Assembly: GCA_001695595.3 (NCBI GenBank)
Contig: MBPM02000055.1
Coordinates: forward strand, 62,001-126,000
Direction of reading: 5' to 3'
DNA from: Plasmopara viticola
Taxonomy: Eukaryota > Oomycota > Peronosporomycetes > Peronosporales > Peronosporaceae
DNA length: 64,000 nucleotides
Below are positions 11,858-26,562 of this stretch, in pieces. Every line of letters starts with the position of its first letter. Position 1 is the first letter of the stretch. Position numbers and translations under genes: made by a program. The notes below the pieces were generated by a model, which was not told where the DNA came from, ran no database searches, and saw nothing but the letters and a program-made list of their open reading frames with translations.

Positions 11858-12058
11858 TCAAGTACGGCAGGCGTGATAAAAGCTATCAAGTAAAAAATGT
11901 TGACGCCGACCGTTACTTCCCGAACAAGTCGAGGTGATTGTGCTTGCGGACGATTTAAGGGTAGGATTACCGCGCACTTGAATAGCTAAAGTGCAGACAC
12001 CAACGATAATAAATAAGCTCTGAATTGCAATTTGAAAATAGTACAGTCGTACAGTCAT
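11858..12058 (-). pseudogene. Small secreted ORF resembling the start of an oomycete effector gene, probably decayed
   Basis: This is a 66-residue ORF from the Met at 12058. The first 25-28 residues form a good signal peptide: a short basic start (MTVRLYYF) followed by a hydrophobic core (SLFIIVGVCTLAI). RxLR effectors commonly start in this way. An Arg-rich patch, GRRQHFLL, sits at residues 50-57, where such effectors carry their RxLR motif, but the consensus is not met. The frame stops soon after, and an acidic SEE-containing stretch continues in another frame, as if the gene had suffered an indel. Seen: a signal peptide and an early stop. Inferred: effector ancestry. It could also be a chance hydrophobic ORF in AT-rich DNA. 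Confidence 0.35.
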
Positions 12059-15000
12059 TCTGGATGCGGTCTTTTGCGAAATTGCTCGTGACACTCAGGG
12101 ATCAAAGTTACATCACATCCCTATTCTCTTCTTGCGAAGCACTTTTGTCGGTGCTTCTAGACTCACATGTGGACCTGTATTACTCACTGTGTCTTGCGAG
12201 CCCACGCTAACAGCTTGCGGGACTTTTCTACCCGCAGTTGGCGGTACTATCCTACCCCGCTGCAGAACTATGTAGCAAACACTTTTATAGCAATTTTTGG
12301 AGCATATTGCAGACGATGCTGTCATCGTGCCCACTACAAGAGGTACGAAAGGCGCCGCCACGTCCATCTTCATGATATAATTAGTACCTTCAATCCTTTC
12401 ACTTTTATAAAGGTCCACTTCATCATCCTTATTCGGAACCGGCTCAAAACATGTGTCCTTGCTAAGCGCAGCCGAAGCAGCAAATGTTGCATTGCTTGAA
12501 AGCGCCTAGGCTCATTGAGACTGGATCTTTGTTAGCATATAGTACTTTGGATGCTCAAGAAAAGGGGAATGTCCATTCTCGGCATTCTACGAGACATAGA
12601 ATTGCTTTCGAATAAATCTATATGTTGCGGCAGGCATGCTTCAACTAAAGGCTATGCCAGAAGTGTTGGAGGTACCAGACCTATAATAAGTCGAAGCTAA
12701 TGAGCTTTGGCTAAATATAAAGCGGCAAAATTGCAGGATTACGTTTATGAAGCTAAAACAGTTTTTTGAAATCGTACATAGCGCTCTGCTGAAAAGTACT
12801 GAAGGATCTCGGTAATCCGGAAGGATTTGTGTTGAAGAAACAACTAAATTCGGCGTCTAGAAAGCTTCCTAATGTATTGAAGAGTGGGGCCCAAAATCGA
12901 CAATGCACAAAACAACGAGAGTGTGTGGCTGCTTAACGTTTTCTTCGTTTGAAAGGCAAATAACGGCATGCTACAGGTGTCAAAACTTGTCTTCATCACC
13001 GGCTTTTTAAAATAATAATTTTCTTTTAAAGCGTCGACTAGGTCATGCTCATGGTAAGAAGACCTACACATCAGAACCCGCACAAATATCAATCTTAGAA
13101 AAGGACGTGCTGCTTGACAACACGTTCGGGTGTACATTGCATAGTGTACTGAGTTCGGTAGATAAATAGTATCAGATTTTGAATGAGAAAGGCAGGTTTA
13201 CTTGTGGTAAATACACTTAGGAGCATGATATGAGAGTAATAAATAAACTCACGAGAGCTATCAAACGCTCCAGCAACGCTCAAATTTTAGTCACACAAGG
13301 TTTCGACCATCACGGGCTTAAGCTTCGGCGTATTTTGGCGATATTAACGTCTTAATTTGCTCTGAAGAAATTCTAGCTGGTTACAAAGATCCTTATAAGT
13401 CGATTTTCATATAAATGTATCAGTGAGTTTTATGCCAGCATCGACAAATGTATGTTTGATGCAGAGAAGATTTTATCTCTTCGCCGCTTTAAAAATAGCT
13501 ACGGGGTCGACGAGACCCACACACTAAACATTTTGACTTAACTTATGCCACAATTTCAAAGGTATTTGAGTAGTGAGCGGCTATACGCACACGTAGGGTG
13601 CCAGCTATGCGAGACTCCTCATCAAATAGTAGGCGCAAGGCTAAGCCTTCTCTATTGCTGTTTAATTACCATGACCAGCAACGCTACCTTTTGAAGTACG
13701 TTATGTAATAGCCCACTACCTTAGCCAACATTACATTATGTAAGTCAATGGCACTTTCACGAGCGTTAAGAGCTTCATGTGAGGCGGACTGGTTGTCTCC
13801 CGGCCTAACTGTACGAAGACGTCCCGGTCAACTTTCGATCAAACGAACGCTTTTTAGTAGAGCGCTATCCTTTGGCACGTAAAATTATGGTGAGAGTTTC
13901 TTGTTACACGCGCTTAAACGATATACGCTTATTTAGTTTGGTATCCTATCGATCGACCAAGTGATCAATTTGTAATTTGAGCTTACGAAAGTTATTATTC
14001 TAATGAAGCTAAGTTTTATATCGTGACATGCGAAAGATTCACCTATTCTCATCAAAGGCATTCTAGCAACTCTTTGGTGATAATAGTGCCGGAGATCCCG
14101 AGAATTTTCTCGTATTAGTTGCGGGTTATTCTTGTCTTAAGGCTTCTTAAAACGCTAAGTGTAATCGTATAGCGGGATATATTGCGGTGCTAAAAGCACG
14201 CACGAAGCCGGCGTAAGGTCGCTGCCTCCTTTTAAATTTCTCGACGTTACGTGGGAATCAGCTGTCTCATTTTCCTCGTGAAGCGCGATATCAAATTTAC
14301 TGTACAAAGCCTTGAACGGTACCGGCCGGGTCATACACGCTCAAGCTGTGAAGAAGCCCCAGGCTGGCAACAATGCAGCTGAATTTGTAGATTTGAGAGA
14401 TTCGCTTCAAGCTGGATTAGACTTGTCCCCAGAATCACCCACCATACGGAAGCTTCACCCGAAAAGACAAGAAAGCTTATTGTATCCAAACGTCAAGCCC
14501 CGATCTTGTTGATAAGTTTCATAAAACTAAAGGTCACAAGGATACGAATAAATAAATGACGATCATCCCGGTATATATCTCGGGTGCCTAGGTTGATAAT
14601 GCAGATAGTGAGGGACTATATGACTCGCCATCCATCGAGTACTGACGCAAATTTCCATTCTGTGAGAAGTCCACTTACTCTCTCACCCTTGGATTTAGAA
14701 AGAGGAGCACTTTGCAGATAAAGCGGGTGTTCTTGGAGCGCCTGTGGCGCTCATTGTCATTTGAGATGCAGAAGTGTGTGGAGTTCATCGGTGACGTATG
14801 GTATTATGCGCACACTTTCCGCCATGAAGGCTTGTTAAAATTTCTTTGCCTGAGCGGCTCTCCGAAGTGCGAGCTTTTCAGGGCTCCCTGTCCTTGAAAC
14901 AGGTGCAATTTTTTGTGGGTTTAGTAATTCCACGAGCCAGCTGAGCAGCAAGCTTTCTTGCTGCCTGTTTGACTGCATTACGGCCGAAGAAACTGCTTGT

Positions 15001-18000
15001 ATGAATGGCTAAAAATGATAGATAGCACCTTTCCATATTCAGTTGTATGCAATCCAAGTCTCTATGTGAGAAATTTTAACATGTCGCTACACAAAGCTGA
15101 CCTTATTTGGATTAACTTATTAAGGTGCCCTGGGCACTGCTTAAGATTTGTGCTGAATTGCATAATTTGAAGCACGCTAGAACGAAAAGGCCTCTGCTCA
15201 AGCTGCGCGGCCGAATGTAGTGCACATAAACAACTCCAGATATTCAGATATTATATTACATAGATCGGTCATCTAATTTGCAACCAATGGGACGCCCGCT
15301 CAGATTAGTATAAGAGCTGTAATTGTGTCTGCCTATAAGGAATCATCATTATATTTTGTAAATAATTATAAATCGTAGCTCATTTGTTCTTAGATGACTC
15401 TTCATCTACATAAAAATAAATTTGCTAGGGACTGAGGGCCTCATTTTGTTAGCTTGAGATTGTGGCGCATCCTCGAAGCTCGTGTATGACCAACTTGCGG
15501 TCTGCTCCGGATGGACGGTGAAAAAGAGGTCTATCTTGTGTTTAAGTGCTCCTTTGAGCTGCCTCAGATAAGCAACTTGCTGTTCCGCAGGAACTTAAGA
15601 TTGGTGTTTGCTGACTCGGTTTTTGCTACTTTAGCTTCGGCAAGCAACGTCACATGATCTCTGCCAGTCCGTAAGTTAGTCGGCTTCGCAAGGGAATGCA
15701 CAGGTTATGTACGACCAACTTACTGGAAGATACTTAAAGCTTTTTTGCAGAAGGTACGTCTTTAGATCAATGTAATGCCAATCGTTATTATGAGCGGAAG
15801 CCCTTACGGGAAATCACTGAATTGAGTCTTTATGATTGGTTTGTGGCCGATACGCACTAAATTACTTGATTTTCGAGAGCTTGACATAACTCAAAGAAAT
15901 ATTAAGCGGTGGACTGATTGGTATAAAAGCAGGTGCACGAGGCCATGAAATATAAATTCAAGTTTTGGTGCTCTGCCGCGTCAAGAAAATTGTGCACCGG
16001 CAAAGTATTGCAGATATTCTAGACAAATTTAAAGATGCTATAGATTAGAAGCAGAAATGAGTCAACTTTGGTTACTGACTAGCTAATGGGACGGCTTTAA
16101 ACGTTTTTAGGCCTGTCTATAAACCTTGAGGATTTAGACAGACGGAATCAAAACAACTTGGGTTATCATGAACAAGTACAACTTGTTTCTGAGCATGCAA
16201 TGGCTAAAGAAGAATGTTTTCTGGATCGACTGATGAAGAATCATCATAAGCGCCAGCCGCTCGACACCTTTTGACAGGTCTTTGGTGAGTCATGTTTCCA
16301 CCCTTGTTGCGCGAACATTTCCATTGAAACAAAGCCTGGGCAAGTACGCCCCGAACCGCATATGTGATATTACGAACGTTCTTCAAGTTAAGCAACTAAG
16401 AATTGCAAAGCACAGTGGTGTACAGCTCCATAATTTGGTATACAAGTTCTACCAAAAGTGAAAGAATAGACAAAATTGGGAAGCGATACAAAAGCGATTT
16501 ATTTGTGTTACGGCTGACCCTGCGGTATGCGAATGTTATATTAATAGTGATATATGCCAGCTTAAAGAGTCGTAGTGTTGAATAAGTCGCACTATAAAAA
16601 AAGGCTATAAGAATTATCAAGCCTCCAAAAAGCTCAAGTAACTCAGTTCTCGGCTGATTGGAAATAACTCAGTAATCAAAGGTGAAACCCCTTTCGAGAA
16701 TTTTATTCTAAATTAAAAATTAAGGTCTTGGATGAGCCTTATAGGCAGCGTATCCTGCGCCTTAGCTCAGATTTCCCAAGGCTCTCGTATATCCTTTTTG
16801 AAAACGCGCTAAGTTAAGGGTCCCACCATCAATACTCCCACTGAATCGACATCGGGCAATGATGAGTGTCACGAGAGCAGTTAAGTATATACACTAGAAG
16901 GATAGGAATGGCATGGTTCGTGAGTCCAAAATCCCGCTCTCGTCAATCACTTTCTGTTCTCGAAATTTAAGCGAAATATGACAACCGGCTCATGCTTATA
17001 ATAAGTTTAAACACTTCAACGCTACACGCTGGTACGCCTAATTCAAGAAAGAACGTGCTGCCAAACTACGTGTTTGCGCCCACGTTGTATCAAATGTAAG
17101 CTTTGGTGTATGTCTGCTACTTTCTGAATAAAAGAGCCAAAAATACATCTCACGGCGGCCAATGCGCCTGATAAATGCTATAAAATGCTTCTTGATGCCA
17201 TTCAGGCTACCAAAAACGTCGAAGGTGTTTGGCAGTTCAATTACACACTTAATTCCACCACGACGGGCTTTTGACTAGACACACTTAAGCAATAAATTCG
17301 TCAATAGCCGTTCTGACAAAAATCGCTTAGGTTCAAATCCCCATTTAGAAATATATACAATGACCTTGAGGTCATGAGAGCTAATAAATCTAACGCCAAC
17401 ATTGACAAAATTGTCTTTGATGCAAAGGAAAATTAGACTCCTTAGCTGCTTTTATAGCGCCTCCTTGAGCCACTGATGTGCAAGAAAAATAAGTTTTGGT
17501 GTACTCAAACGGTGTAAAGAACGGCCACTTTTGTATATAGCTGCCAAAGTGCCAGCTCTGCGCGGATGGGATCGCATCTCTACGAGACTAAGTCGGACGA
17601 AAATGCGTCCGATTGGAACCCGATAAGATCGAGATCATCGCAGATTGGCCTGTTTTTAAGACAAGGAAATAAATGGGGTGTTTCTTGGTCTCCCAGCTCT
17701 GTTATTTAACAATCAGACAAGAAATGTTCAAAGCTCACACATTTTTAGCACTACATATGTACAGATAGCTCGTTAGGCCAAGTACATTTTAGAATCTTTC
17801 GATTCCATTACGTAGGTTGGCTTTATTTATAAACGTCAGCTCGAAATTCATAATGCGCGAGGATCTGTGAGATCTGCCAAAGAGGCAAGGTCGTGGCTTA
17901 TCAGATCTTCCAGTACTGGCGGACTGTCGGAAGTCCGTAAGCCTTGATTTGACATATGCTCAAGTATAACTTGTGTTCATGTACGGCCTGTTTTTGATCG

Positions 18001-21000
18001 TGCATATGGTACTTGCTCCGGCAGAATGATTAGAAAAGAGCTAGGTGATTTGCTTATAAGATATATTAAGTCATTCTGGACGTGATGGTATCGAACATGT
18101 ATCCACTGTATATTGCCAAATGTTGATTCAATTGCAAAGGAGCTTTTGCTGATGTCAATAACCAAACTGATTATTAGATGAAGAAAATCACCGAATTACT
18201 AAAAGTAATGCATTGCGCAGTTGTGCGCTAAAGCGCCACGTTTGCATATCGTTAGAAAAATTATGGCTAAATTACATAAGCAATGCTTTTTAATGCATCC
18301 ACGAATCTAAAAGCATTTATGTAAACAAGCCACATCAACGAATAGCTCCGAAAACTTCTAAGTACAAACTAGTTAGCAAGAGGATTAGAAAGATTTTTCT
18401 CGATTCTACACAAAAAGTTACTAAAGAATTTGATTATCAGGGTAAGGGATGCGCTAGCATCCGGTCGATATATATGAATTTGTTAAAAGGAATTGGACAA
18501 ATTTGGTGTTTGTTGAGTAGATCGTCAATTTAAAAAGCATAGATCGGCGTGCATGATTGACCTTCTAAGGACGATATCGACGCACTCGACACATGAATTG
18601 AACGTTTCTAACGGCATTAACATCTTCAATCAACTTCGAGTCTCGTATGAGTCCTGAGGTGCTCCAGCATCTCTTCAAAACGAAGTCTCTGCGGCCAAGC
18701 ACTTTTGAAGGCGGTACGAGTGGCCATAATGCGTCTGATAGTATCCATAGCGACCGCAGTAGGGACAAAAAGATTGAAAAGCGAATACGTATGAGACTTT
18801 GCGTTGTGATTGTCAAGACAAAGCTGGACCTCGCTACAAAGGAAAGCGATTTCACGACAAAAAAAATAAATCCTTCCGACGAAATTTGCAGCTATAATTA
18901 GACTGTAAAGCTTGTGAATCTAGTAGCCATTTAACACATTCAATCCAATGTACAAGACGATGTACACCCGAACTTGGTGTCAAGTAATGCGTCTTTTCTT
19001 GAAATTAGTGTACAAGTAAGTCTACTTATTTGAGCGTAAACCAGACACAATTTTCCGGTTAAACTTCAGAAAGAAAAAGACGGTAAAAAGTGCAAAATTT
19101 CAACTTCCTTCCAATGCTTTTTCGTAATAAAAAGAAAAAAGACTGCACTAATTTCACACTGCTTACGTTGCACTGACAATTATCTGGTGATACAGTATTA
19201 CGTACTTCTGGTTTCACCCGGTGGGCGTTTTGATGGCGGGTTTTTAAGTACCACCTCCGAGCATGTTTTTTTTAGGATGTACCGGGCCCTTGGAATTCTT
19301 TGCAATTTCTGGGATAATGCGCATCGTACGCTCCCAATAAGGTGGAAGGAAGGTATCTTTTTTACAAATGAAGGTTGTATTTCTATCCCCGAGAGGCTCT
19401 TTTGTTATTATGATTCACACTATCGATATGATTCGGCTTTCAATTCAGCCAATCACCCAGCAACTTTACGCTCTTCATAAAGATGTAACTCCGGCATTTT
19501 AAACATTTATCTCAACCGGAGCAAATCTACCGTGGTGCAGCGACCAATATACTTATTTATAGTCGCTGTGAACAAGATATTTATATTAGCCACAGGTTCG
19601 TTCGTAATTCCCAGTGCCCGATATTATATCGTACTCCCATTACCTTAACCCACAGCTGTAATATCTACTTTTAATGGCCGACCCGAAGATCTATGCTGCT
19701 CATCGAGACCCACAGCTGGTGATGCCGTGCTAATTCCTTGTATTTTGTGGCTAGAATAGCGCAAGCTCTTGACTGATTTGTGGGTCAAGGCCATACGTCT
19801 AATCGCCCATTCTACGCAGCACATGTTTGCCCCTCTGCTGTTCATATGGCTTCTTAAGTGGAGGTCTAAGCACATGTACGCTCGAGGTCAATAGGTATAA
19901 GAGGAACTGATATCTTCATGAATGCAGATGTGACGACGTCTTAAACCTTTTTTAGGGCGCCATTTAGCTCTACTGGTAGCACCGCCTGCCAAAACGTTCT
20001 TTAGGTGTAGAGAGATGGTTAACTTAAAGCCACCAACTGCGAATTACATCAGCTCGCAAGACACAGCAGGCGTTATAGCCAATGTCATTGTTGCTCAGAT
20101 CGAAAAAATCGAAGTATATCCTTGCTGTCGAGACTACCAAATTTTTTTACCCTCGGTACGTTCAAGGCCATTTCATACGTCAGTCGAACCGAATTTGACC
20201 TCTTTATGCGGCTTCCTAAGCGCATTAGTCGACCGTTTTGGTAGATCGCAACCACTTGCCGCTGGGAAAACTTGACCAGAGTCTACTTAGACTCGAATTA
20301 GTTAATATATTCTCGTACACACGTATGCACAGCCAGTAGTACATCGGTGCTAATTCGCTCTTCAAAAACTGTCCAGCTCTTAGTCGATAAGCTTCCATGT
20401 GTATATGTCAATAAAATACCAAAGTAAGTCCTTGTGATGGACTTGTTTCTACCTCAGTAGAACGCTCCATTCCTGTTGATGATCGAATTGTTTTAGGCCC
20501 TGGAAGACATGACTTCTACTTACGACCCTCAAAAGCTCTATGAAAGAGGCCAGTATTCATACCGCTGGGCTCCTCCAGGACAAGAAAATATCGCATACAT
20601 TTACTTAAACAGCCAAAGCAGCTGGTGTTGCTTTGATCGGCAGCATATCAATTAACATAGGGACTAGAGCCTAATCAGCGTATGACGGATAATGATATTT
20701 GGGTCTTGTAGAGAGAGAACCTGCTCACCCGCGGAATTATTGAGGGATCGTCCTGTCGGTAGCTTTACTCTTTGCTTTGATCGTCTCTTTAATGCATTCA
20801 GTGCGAGGCGTACCTACATGGAGGACATCCATGAGCACAATTGCCGTAACTTCTTGGGACATAAAAAGTTCTGCTTTTAGCTGTTCTTTTATGTGTACAT
20901 ATGACACAAACTCTTCAGTGAAACGGTTAAGTCGATGGATGTCTAGATTTCAGCTTGAACCTCCTCGTAAGGGTATGCGAAATCCACGCGCACCCGATTA

Positions 21001-21309
21001 ACCGTGATCATGGTCGCCTAGATTTTATAACTAACCTCTTTAAATAAAAGAAAGGTAAAGATTTTTTCTCAATCTCAAGGCGGGAACTCAAATTTTGCCA
21101 ACTTTAACATCATAGTAAGCCTTACCATCGGGGCTATCAGAGCCTGCGCTGCCTGAGCCCTAGATCATAAGCTTTGCTCGTAGAATTTGAGCATTACCGG
21201 CTGCTTGGAAGCAGGGAGAATGACACAAGCAGCCTTCTCTTCTACATATAGAGCTAGCAAGATGCCCGAGTAGTGCTAAATGCTTGTCCGACATGTGTGG
21301 AAAGGTGGT
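12059..21309. other. Long gene-poor region
   Basis: About 9.3 kb of AT-rich DNA in which I can support no gene. Open frames are short and show no family motifs. Near 19957-20010 there is a tRNA-like D-arm and a CCTGCCAA anticodon-like loop, but no convincing T arm, so it is at best a relic. A B-box-like string at 17331 stands alone. Confidence 0.55.
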
Positions 21310-21552
21310 TTAATCCATCTCGGAGCCTTTGCGGGGTGTAACTGGACAGTCTGCCCACTTATGCGAGATTTGGCAAGATAGTGCCATCAGATGTGACCTT
21401 GTTACACAGCACTTTGCACAAAGGAACGATATGAGATCTACCGGTGGACGACCGTTCACTATTCCCGGTCTTAAGGGGATCAACACGTGCAACCTATGAT
21501 TTGTTTTCCTCCAATGCAACATATTTACATGCACCAAAATCCAACTCTGCAA
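21310..21552 (-). mobile_element. Possible retroelement gag relic (zinc-knuckle-like)
   Basis: The minus-strand frame ends with a Cys/His cluster, CAKCCVTRSHLMALSC, followed by SHKWADCPVTPRK. This resembles a decayed pair of retroelement gag zinc knuckles (C-x2-C-x4-H-x4-C, then a HKWADCP ending). The spacing is off by one or two residues and no protease or polymerase follows, so the call is weak. Confidence 0.25.
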
Positions 21553-22059
21553 AAGAGGCTTGTACCATATTTAATTCGGTCGCTTCTAAGTACCTCAGTG
21601 TGCAAACACTCTTGATGTGGACAGGATGCCTAAGAGCCCGGAAGCCAACGAGAAGCCAGCTTCAAAGAAACAATCGACTTTATGTAGTGATTCTATCCAG
21701 GCTTTAATCTGCATTCTATTACGCACTTTAAGTTCCTAAGACTATCCTGCCTTTTCTTGAGAGAATGCACGTCGTAATGCTGCGCAGATTACTGTCACGC
21801 CTCAGCGTCACATTTTTCCGCTCAAAATTTTAGTGACATCCTTTATGCCTAATTGTTCCTATATATTACTCCTACTTTTCATTTTGAGGCCTCACAAATA
21901 AGACCATTCAGCTGAAATTTTAGACATGATGCTACAACGAGCTCTTTACGACACTCGGTCTTGTCGCACTGCTGAAGGGCTTTAACTTTTCCAACAGTGA
22001 CCGTGGAATGTATATGTGGCCATTTTGCTGTACAGCTTATGCTACATAATGCAGACTCG
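21553..22059. other. Gene-poor region
   Basis: I see no supported feature between the gag-like relic and the eroded exons that begin near 22060. Confidence 0.5.
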
Positions 22060-22725
22060 AGCAAAGATCATTGTGCCGGCTGCTCGAGGCGTGCGTCTTC
22101 GCCGTCTGAAGCTAAAAATGCCCAAGGACAAGTATGTAGCATTTCGCGTCGTGCAATTACCATCATCGACGCGACGTTCTAAGTTTAAAGGTGCTTGAAG
22201 GTTTGCAGCATTGTCGACCGAGTTCTTGGACCGCGTTCAAAGTGCAATGAAGCCATTGTATCCACCGCTCAACGAGGAGTTCCAGGTGAAGCGAGATGGT
22301 ACGGTGCATCTTGAAAAGCTTGCTTTATCCTCGAGTCTGCTAACATCGATCCGTTTTTGCTCGCAATTTTAAAGCAAACGACGAGATTCTCATTCGTACA
22401 AATTCCAAGGAGTTTGGAGTCAAGGTGCTGCCATTAAAGCAGCAGATCGTTTTTTCTTCACCAGTACATCCCTTATCAAACGCTACCTTTCACAGCTCCA
22501 AGTTAATTACCATGTATGCAGGTATCGGGCCTCCACACGTATCAATGGAATGCCTCAACGAAGAGATGGGAAGACGAGGTACGCGCATCTTAGTGCAACA
22601 CGTTTATTGTATTTGTTCCATTGATTTTGTGATTAAATCATTAACAGGCCGACTCGCACGACATTGAAGGATTACTGACCCGTGACCTGATGCGCAATTG
22701 TGCGGGAATGCCGCTCTTTTAGTCC
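22060..22725 (+). pseudogene. Eroded multi-exon gene remnant, family not recognised
   Basis: Several plus-strand stretches read like protein but in different frames and with stops between them: RLRRLKLKMPKDKYVAFRVV at 22090-22150, a stretch around FLDRVQSAMKPLYPPLNEEF at 22223-22285, DEILIRTNSKEFGVKVLPL near 22382-22435, and HTYQWNASTKRWEDE near 22535-22575. The last joins in frame, across a possible 74-bp intron, to ADSHDIEGLLTRDLMRNC, which ends at a stop near 22722. The pattern is that of a once-spliced gene that has lost its continuity. I cannot name the family. It lies just downstream (convergent) of the CNOT11 stop codon. Confidence 0.35.
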
Positions 22726-22785
22726 CGAAAAAACATCATTGACTACATGTTGTAAGTCGTTTCTGTTTGCTGACATTAAAGTCTA

Positions 22786-24495
<1,710 letters not shown>

Positions 24496-24634
24496 CGCGA
24501 TGATGGAGGGAAAGTAGCTGGAATTAGCTAAGCTTTTTCGCCTAAATGGGAGGAGGCGGATGGAGTGCGAACTTAAGTTCAAATGCGAACTTAAGGATAA
24601 TAGATTGTCACAGTTTTTATTATCTGGATCAGCA
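24496..24634. promoter_or_regulatory. Shared divergent promoter region, CNOT11/QNG1
   Basis: Only 139 bp separate the two start codons, so both promoters and both 5' leaders must fit here or overlap. The segment includes a near-direct repeat, gcgaacttaag and gcgaacttaagg (about 24567 and 24586). No TATA box is evident. Confidence 0.5.
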
Positions 24635-26139
24635 ATGAGTTCATTTGCTGCACCTGACTCGCTGCTGACTCGTGTGCGGCCTTCATGCGCCAAGCTGATA
24701 GCACACGAATCGTCCTCTGTCCACATTAATGCAGATAAAGTGCGCAGTTTCAAAGAGGAGCTGGATGCTGAGAAGTTTAAGCAACTGGCCGAGCCTATGA
24801 ACTTTCCGCTCAACTTTCGCTCGCAGCAGGACGAGCTCAATTTTCTCAGTACGCAAGCAAGCCTTGTAAAAGCACATGGCAATCCTTATATATTGTCTGG
24901 GCCTCGATGATACTTGTAGCTCTCTATGGGCTTTTAAATTTCGGAAGCGGCTTTAGGAAGGACTTGCACAAATATGCGGATCGAGGAGCTCACGACACTA
25001 TTGTAAGTGTTTCGTGCTATTACCAAACTGCAAGCACTTCATGGGCCAATTGTACTACAAAGGTGTTCGGACTTATAGGCATGTACATTTCAATACCCAA
25101 GCTGGACGCTCAATTTGTACGGAACTTGACCATTGATTTGGTGGCGAACTACTTTGGCATTCCTCTAGAAGAGGATGAGGAGGTCTCTCCAGGTGTTTAC
25201 ATGGCCAAACCGGTAAGACTTACAATTAGTAGTAGTGTGCGTTATAACTACATGTTTGTGGTACGATTGCAGGGACCACTAAAGCCCCTGGCTGTGATGA
25301 TCCAGAAGGTGGGAGCTTGAAAGCATCTTCGAAATCGGAGTAGTGTGCAAAACGCTAATTCGTGCTATGTGTTGGCGATTTAGATTTTGAATGAATGCGG
25401 GCAGAAGCTGCTTGACTTAAAGATGGCTGATTTTGGGGCTTTTGTGTTAGCCAACCTCACCTCTGATGACCAGGACGAGAAAGCAATAGTTAACTCAAGT
25501 GCTGTGTACCTCGTGGATCAGCTCGTCGCTACATTTCCAGGCTTCGATGACCACTATGAATTCCATGGCGAGAAAATCTACATTTTGAAGCGGGCTCAAC
25601 TAGCCGTTGCATGCATACATCGTCGATTTAAGGTACCATGCACCCAAATAGTTGATCACTGTACCAGTTTCTAATATCATGTACATAGGGTTCCGAGCCG
25701 AAGCTTACGTTTGCAGACATAGATGAATTAACAGCTTTAAGCGACAACGTACGATCGTATGCAATGGTAGTGTCACGAGTTTGCGATTAATTAGTTTTTG
25801 TCCAGGTCTTGCCCTGTGTACTCCACGCTCTGGGTATTCTTGAGGTAGAAAAAAAGCTTTCTATTTCTATTTCGATATTTCGGACGTACCCAATCAATTA
25901 CTTTGTACCAGTATGACGCAGATTTAGAAGCCCGCATTGATCGTAGCGAAGAGCTTCCTGCAGGACAACAAGAGTGCGAATTACGCGCCGCCGCTCTCGT
26001 GGCGTGCGATCAAATTGTAGCGGAGAGCGATGGCATCATTAGTACTCTCGAGCTCGACTTTTACCTATGGCGCCTAGGCAAGGACGATCGCTTTCGAAAT
26101 CTTGAGCGTCACGCCACACGCGATACTTATTACTATTAA
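24635..26139 (+). CDS. QNG1: Queuosine 5'-phosphate N-glycosylase/hydrolase (queuine salvage, DUF2419 family)
   Basis: The family releases queuine from queuosine nucleotides so that it can be reinserted in tRNA by a transglycosylase. Eight exons fit cleanly: 24635-24848, 24920-25002, 25063-25212, 25273-25308, 25384-25632, 25689-25748, 25806-25844 and 25912-26139. All introns are GT-AG (55-75 bp). The product is 352 residues, close to the usual 340. Recognisable blocks are the N-terminal SSVHINADKV, LYGLLNFGSGFRKDLHKYAD formed across the first splice, GMYISIPKLDAQFV, LYISIP-type core sequence, CGQKLLDLKMADFGAF, LVDQLVATFPGFDD, KRAQLAVACIHRRF, and the C-terminal LELDFYLWRLGK. It is the most intron-rich gene in the window. 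The frame is intact throughout, so the gene looks functional. Single-exon reading would give only fragments. Confidence 0.93.
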
Positions 26140-26562
26140 AAGTACACTTATGGCGACGGATAATTCGTTGGTTCTGATGCGTGGCTGCTTTTAACTTATG
26201 ACTAGCATCGTGTACGATTTGCAAAGCAATTTTTAACAGGTTGCACCAAGCCATCTCGGATGTAATAGTGGTTTATATTTATCTATTATAGTGGGAAGTC
26301 GCGGAAAATATCGCATCTTACGGACTCTTTCTTGACTAAGTACTGCTCGCGAAGATGGGTTCCGATACGCAGCCGCCGCTAAATACACTTCCATACTTTC
26401 ACACTTCCACTTTAATCCTGTGTGCCTGAAAATTCATACCACGGCAAGAATCAGTTCAACAAAAGACCTGCACTCACCACCAGCCACACGCGGAGAATTA
26501 AGTTCTTATCAGATTTGTTATTTCTAAATTGTTGTCGATCGCCATCGAACTTTCATTTTGGA
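26140..26562. promoter_or_regulatory. Intergenic region upstream of the PX-domain gene
   Basis: 423 bp between the QNG1 stop and the PX gene start. An open frame runs into the PX gene from 26422 but lacks an ATG before 26563. I see no other feature. Confidence 0.4.

Noticed and set aside
17325..17345. B-box-like ggttcaaatcc
   Set aside because: No A box at the right spacing and no cloverleaf.
19955..20030. tRNA-Gly-like sequence (tagctctactggtagcacc with a CCTGCCAA loop)
   Set aside because: The T arm and acceptor stem do not form and the B box is poor; at most a tRNA or SINE relic.
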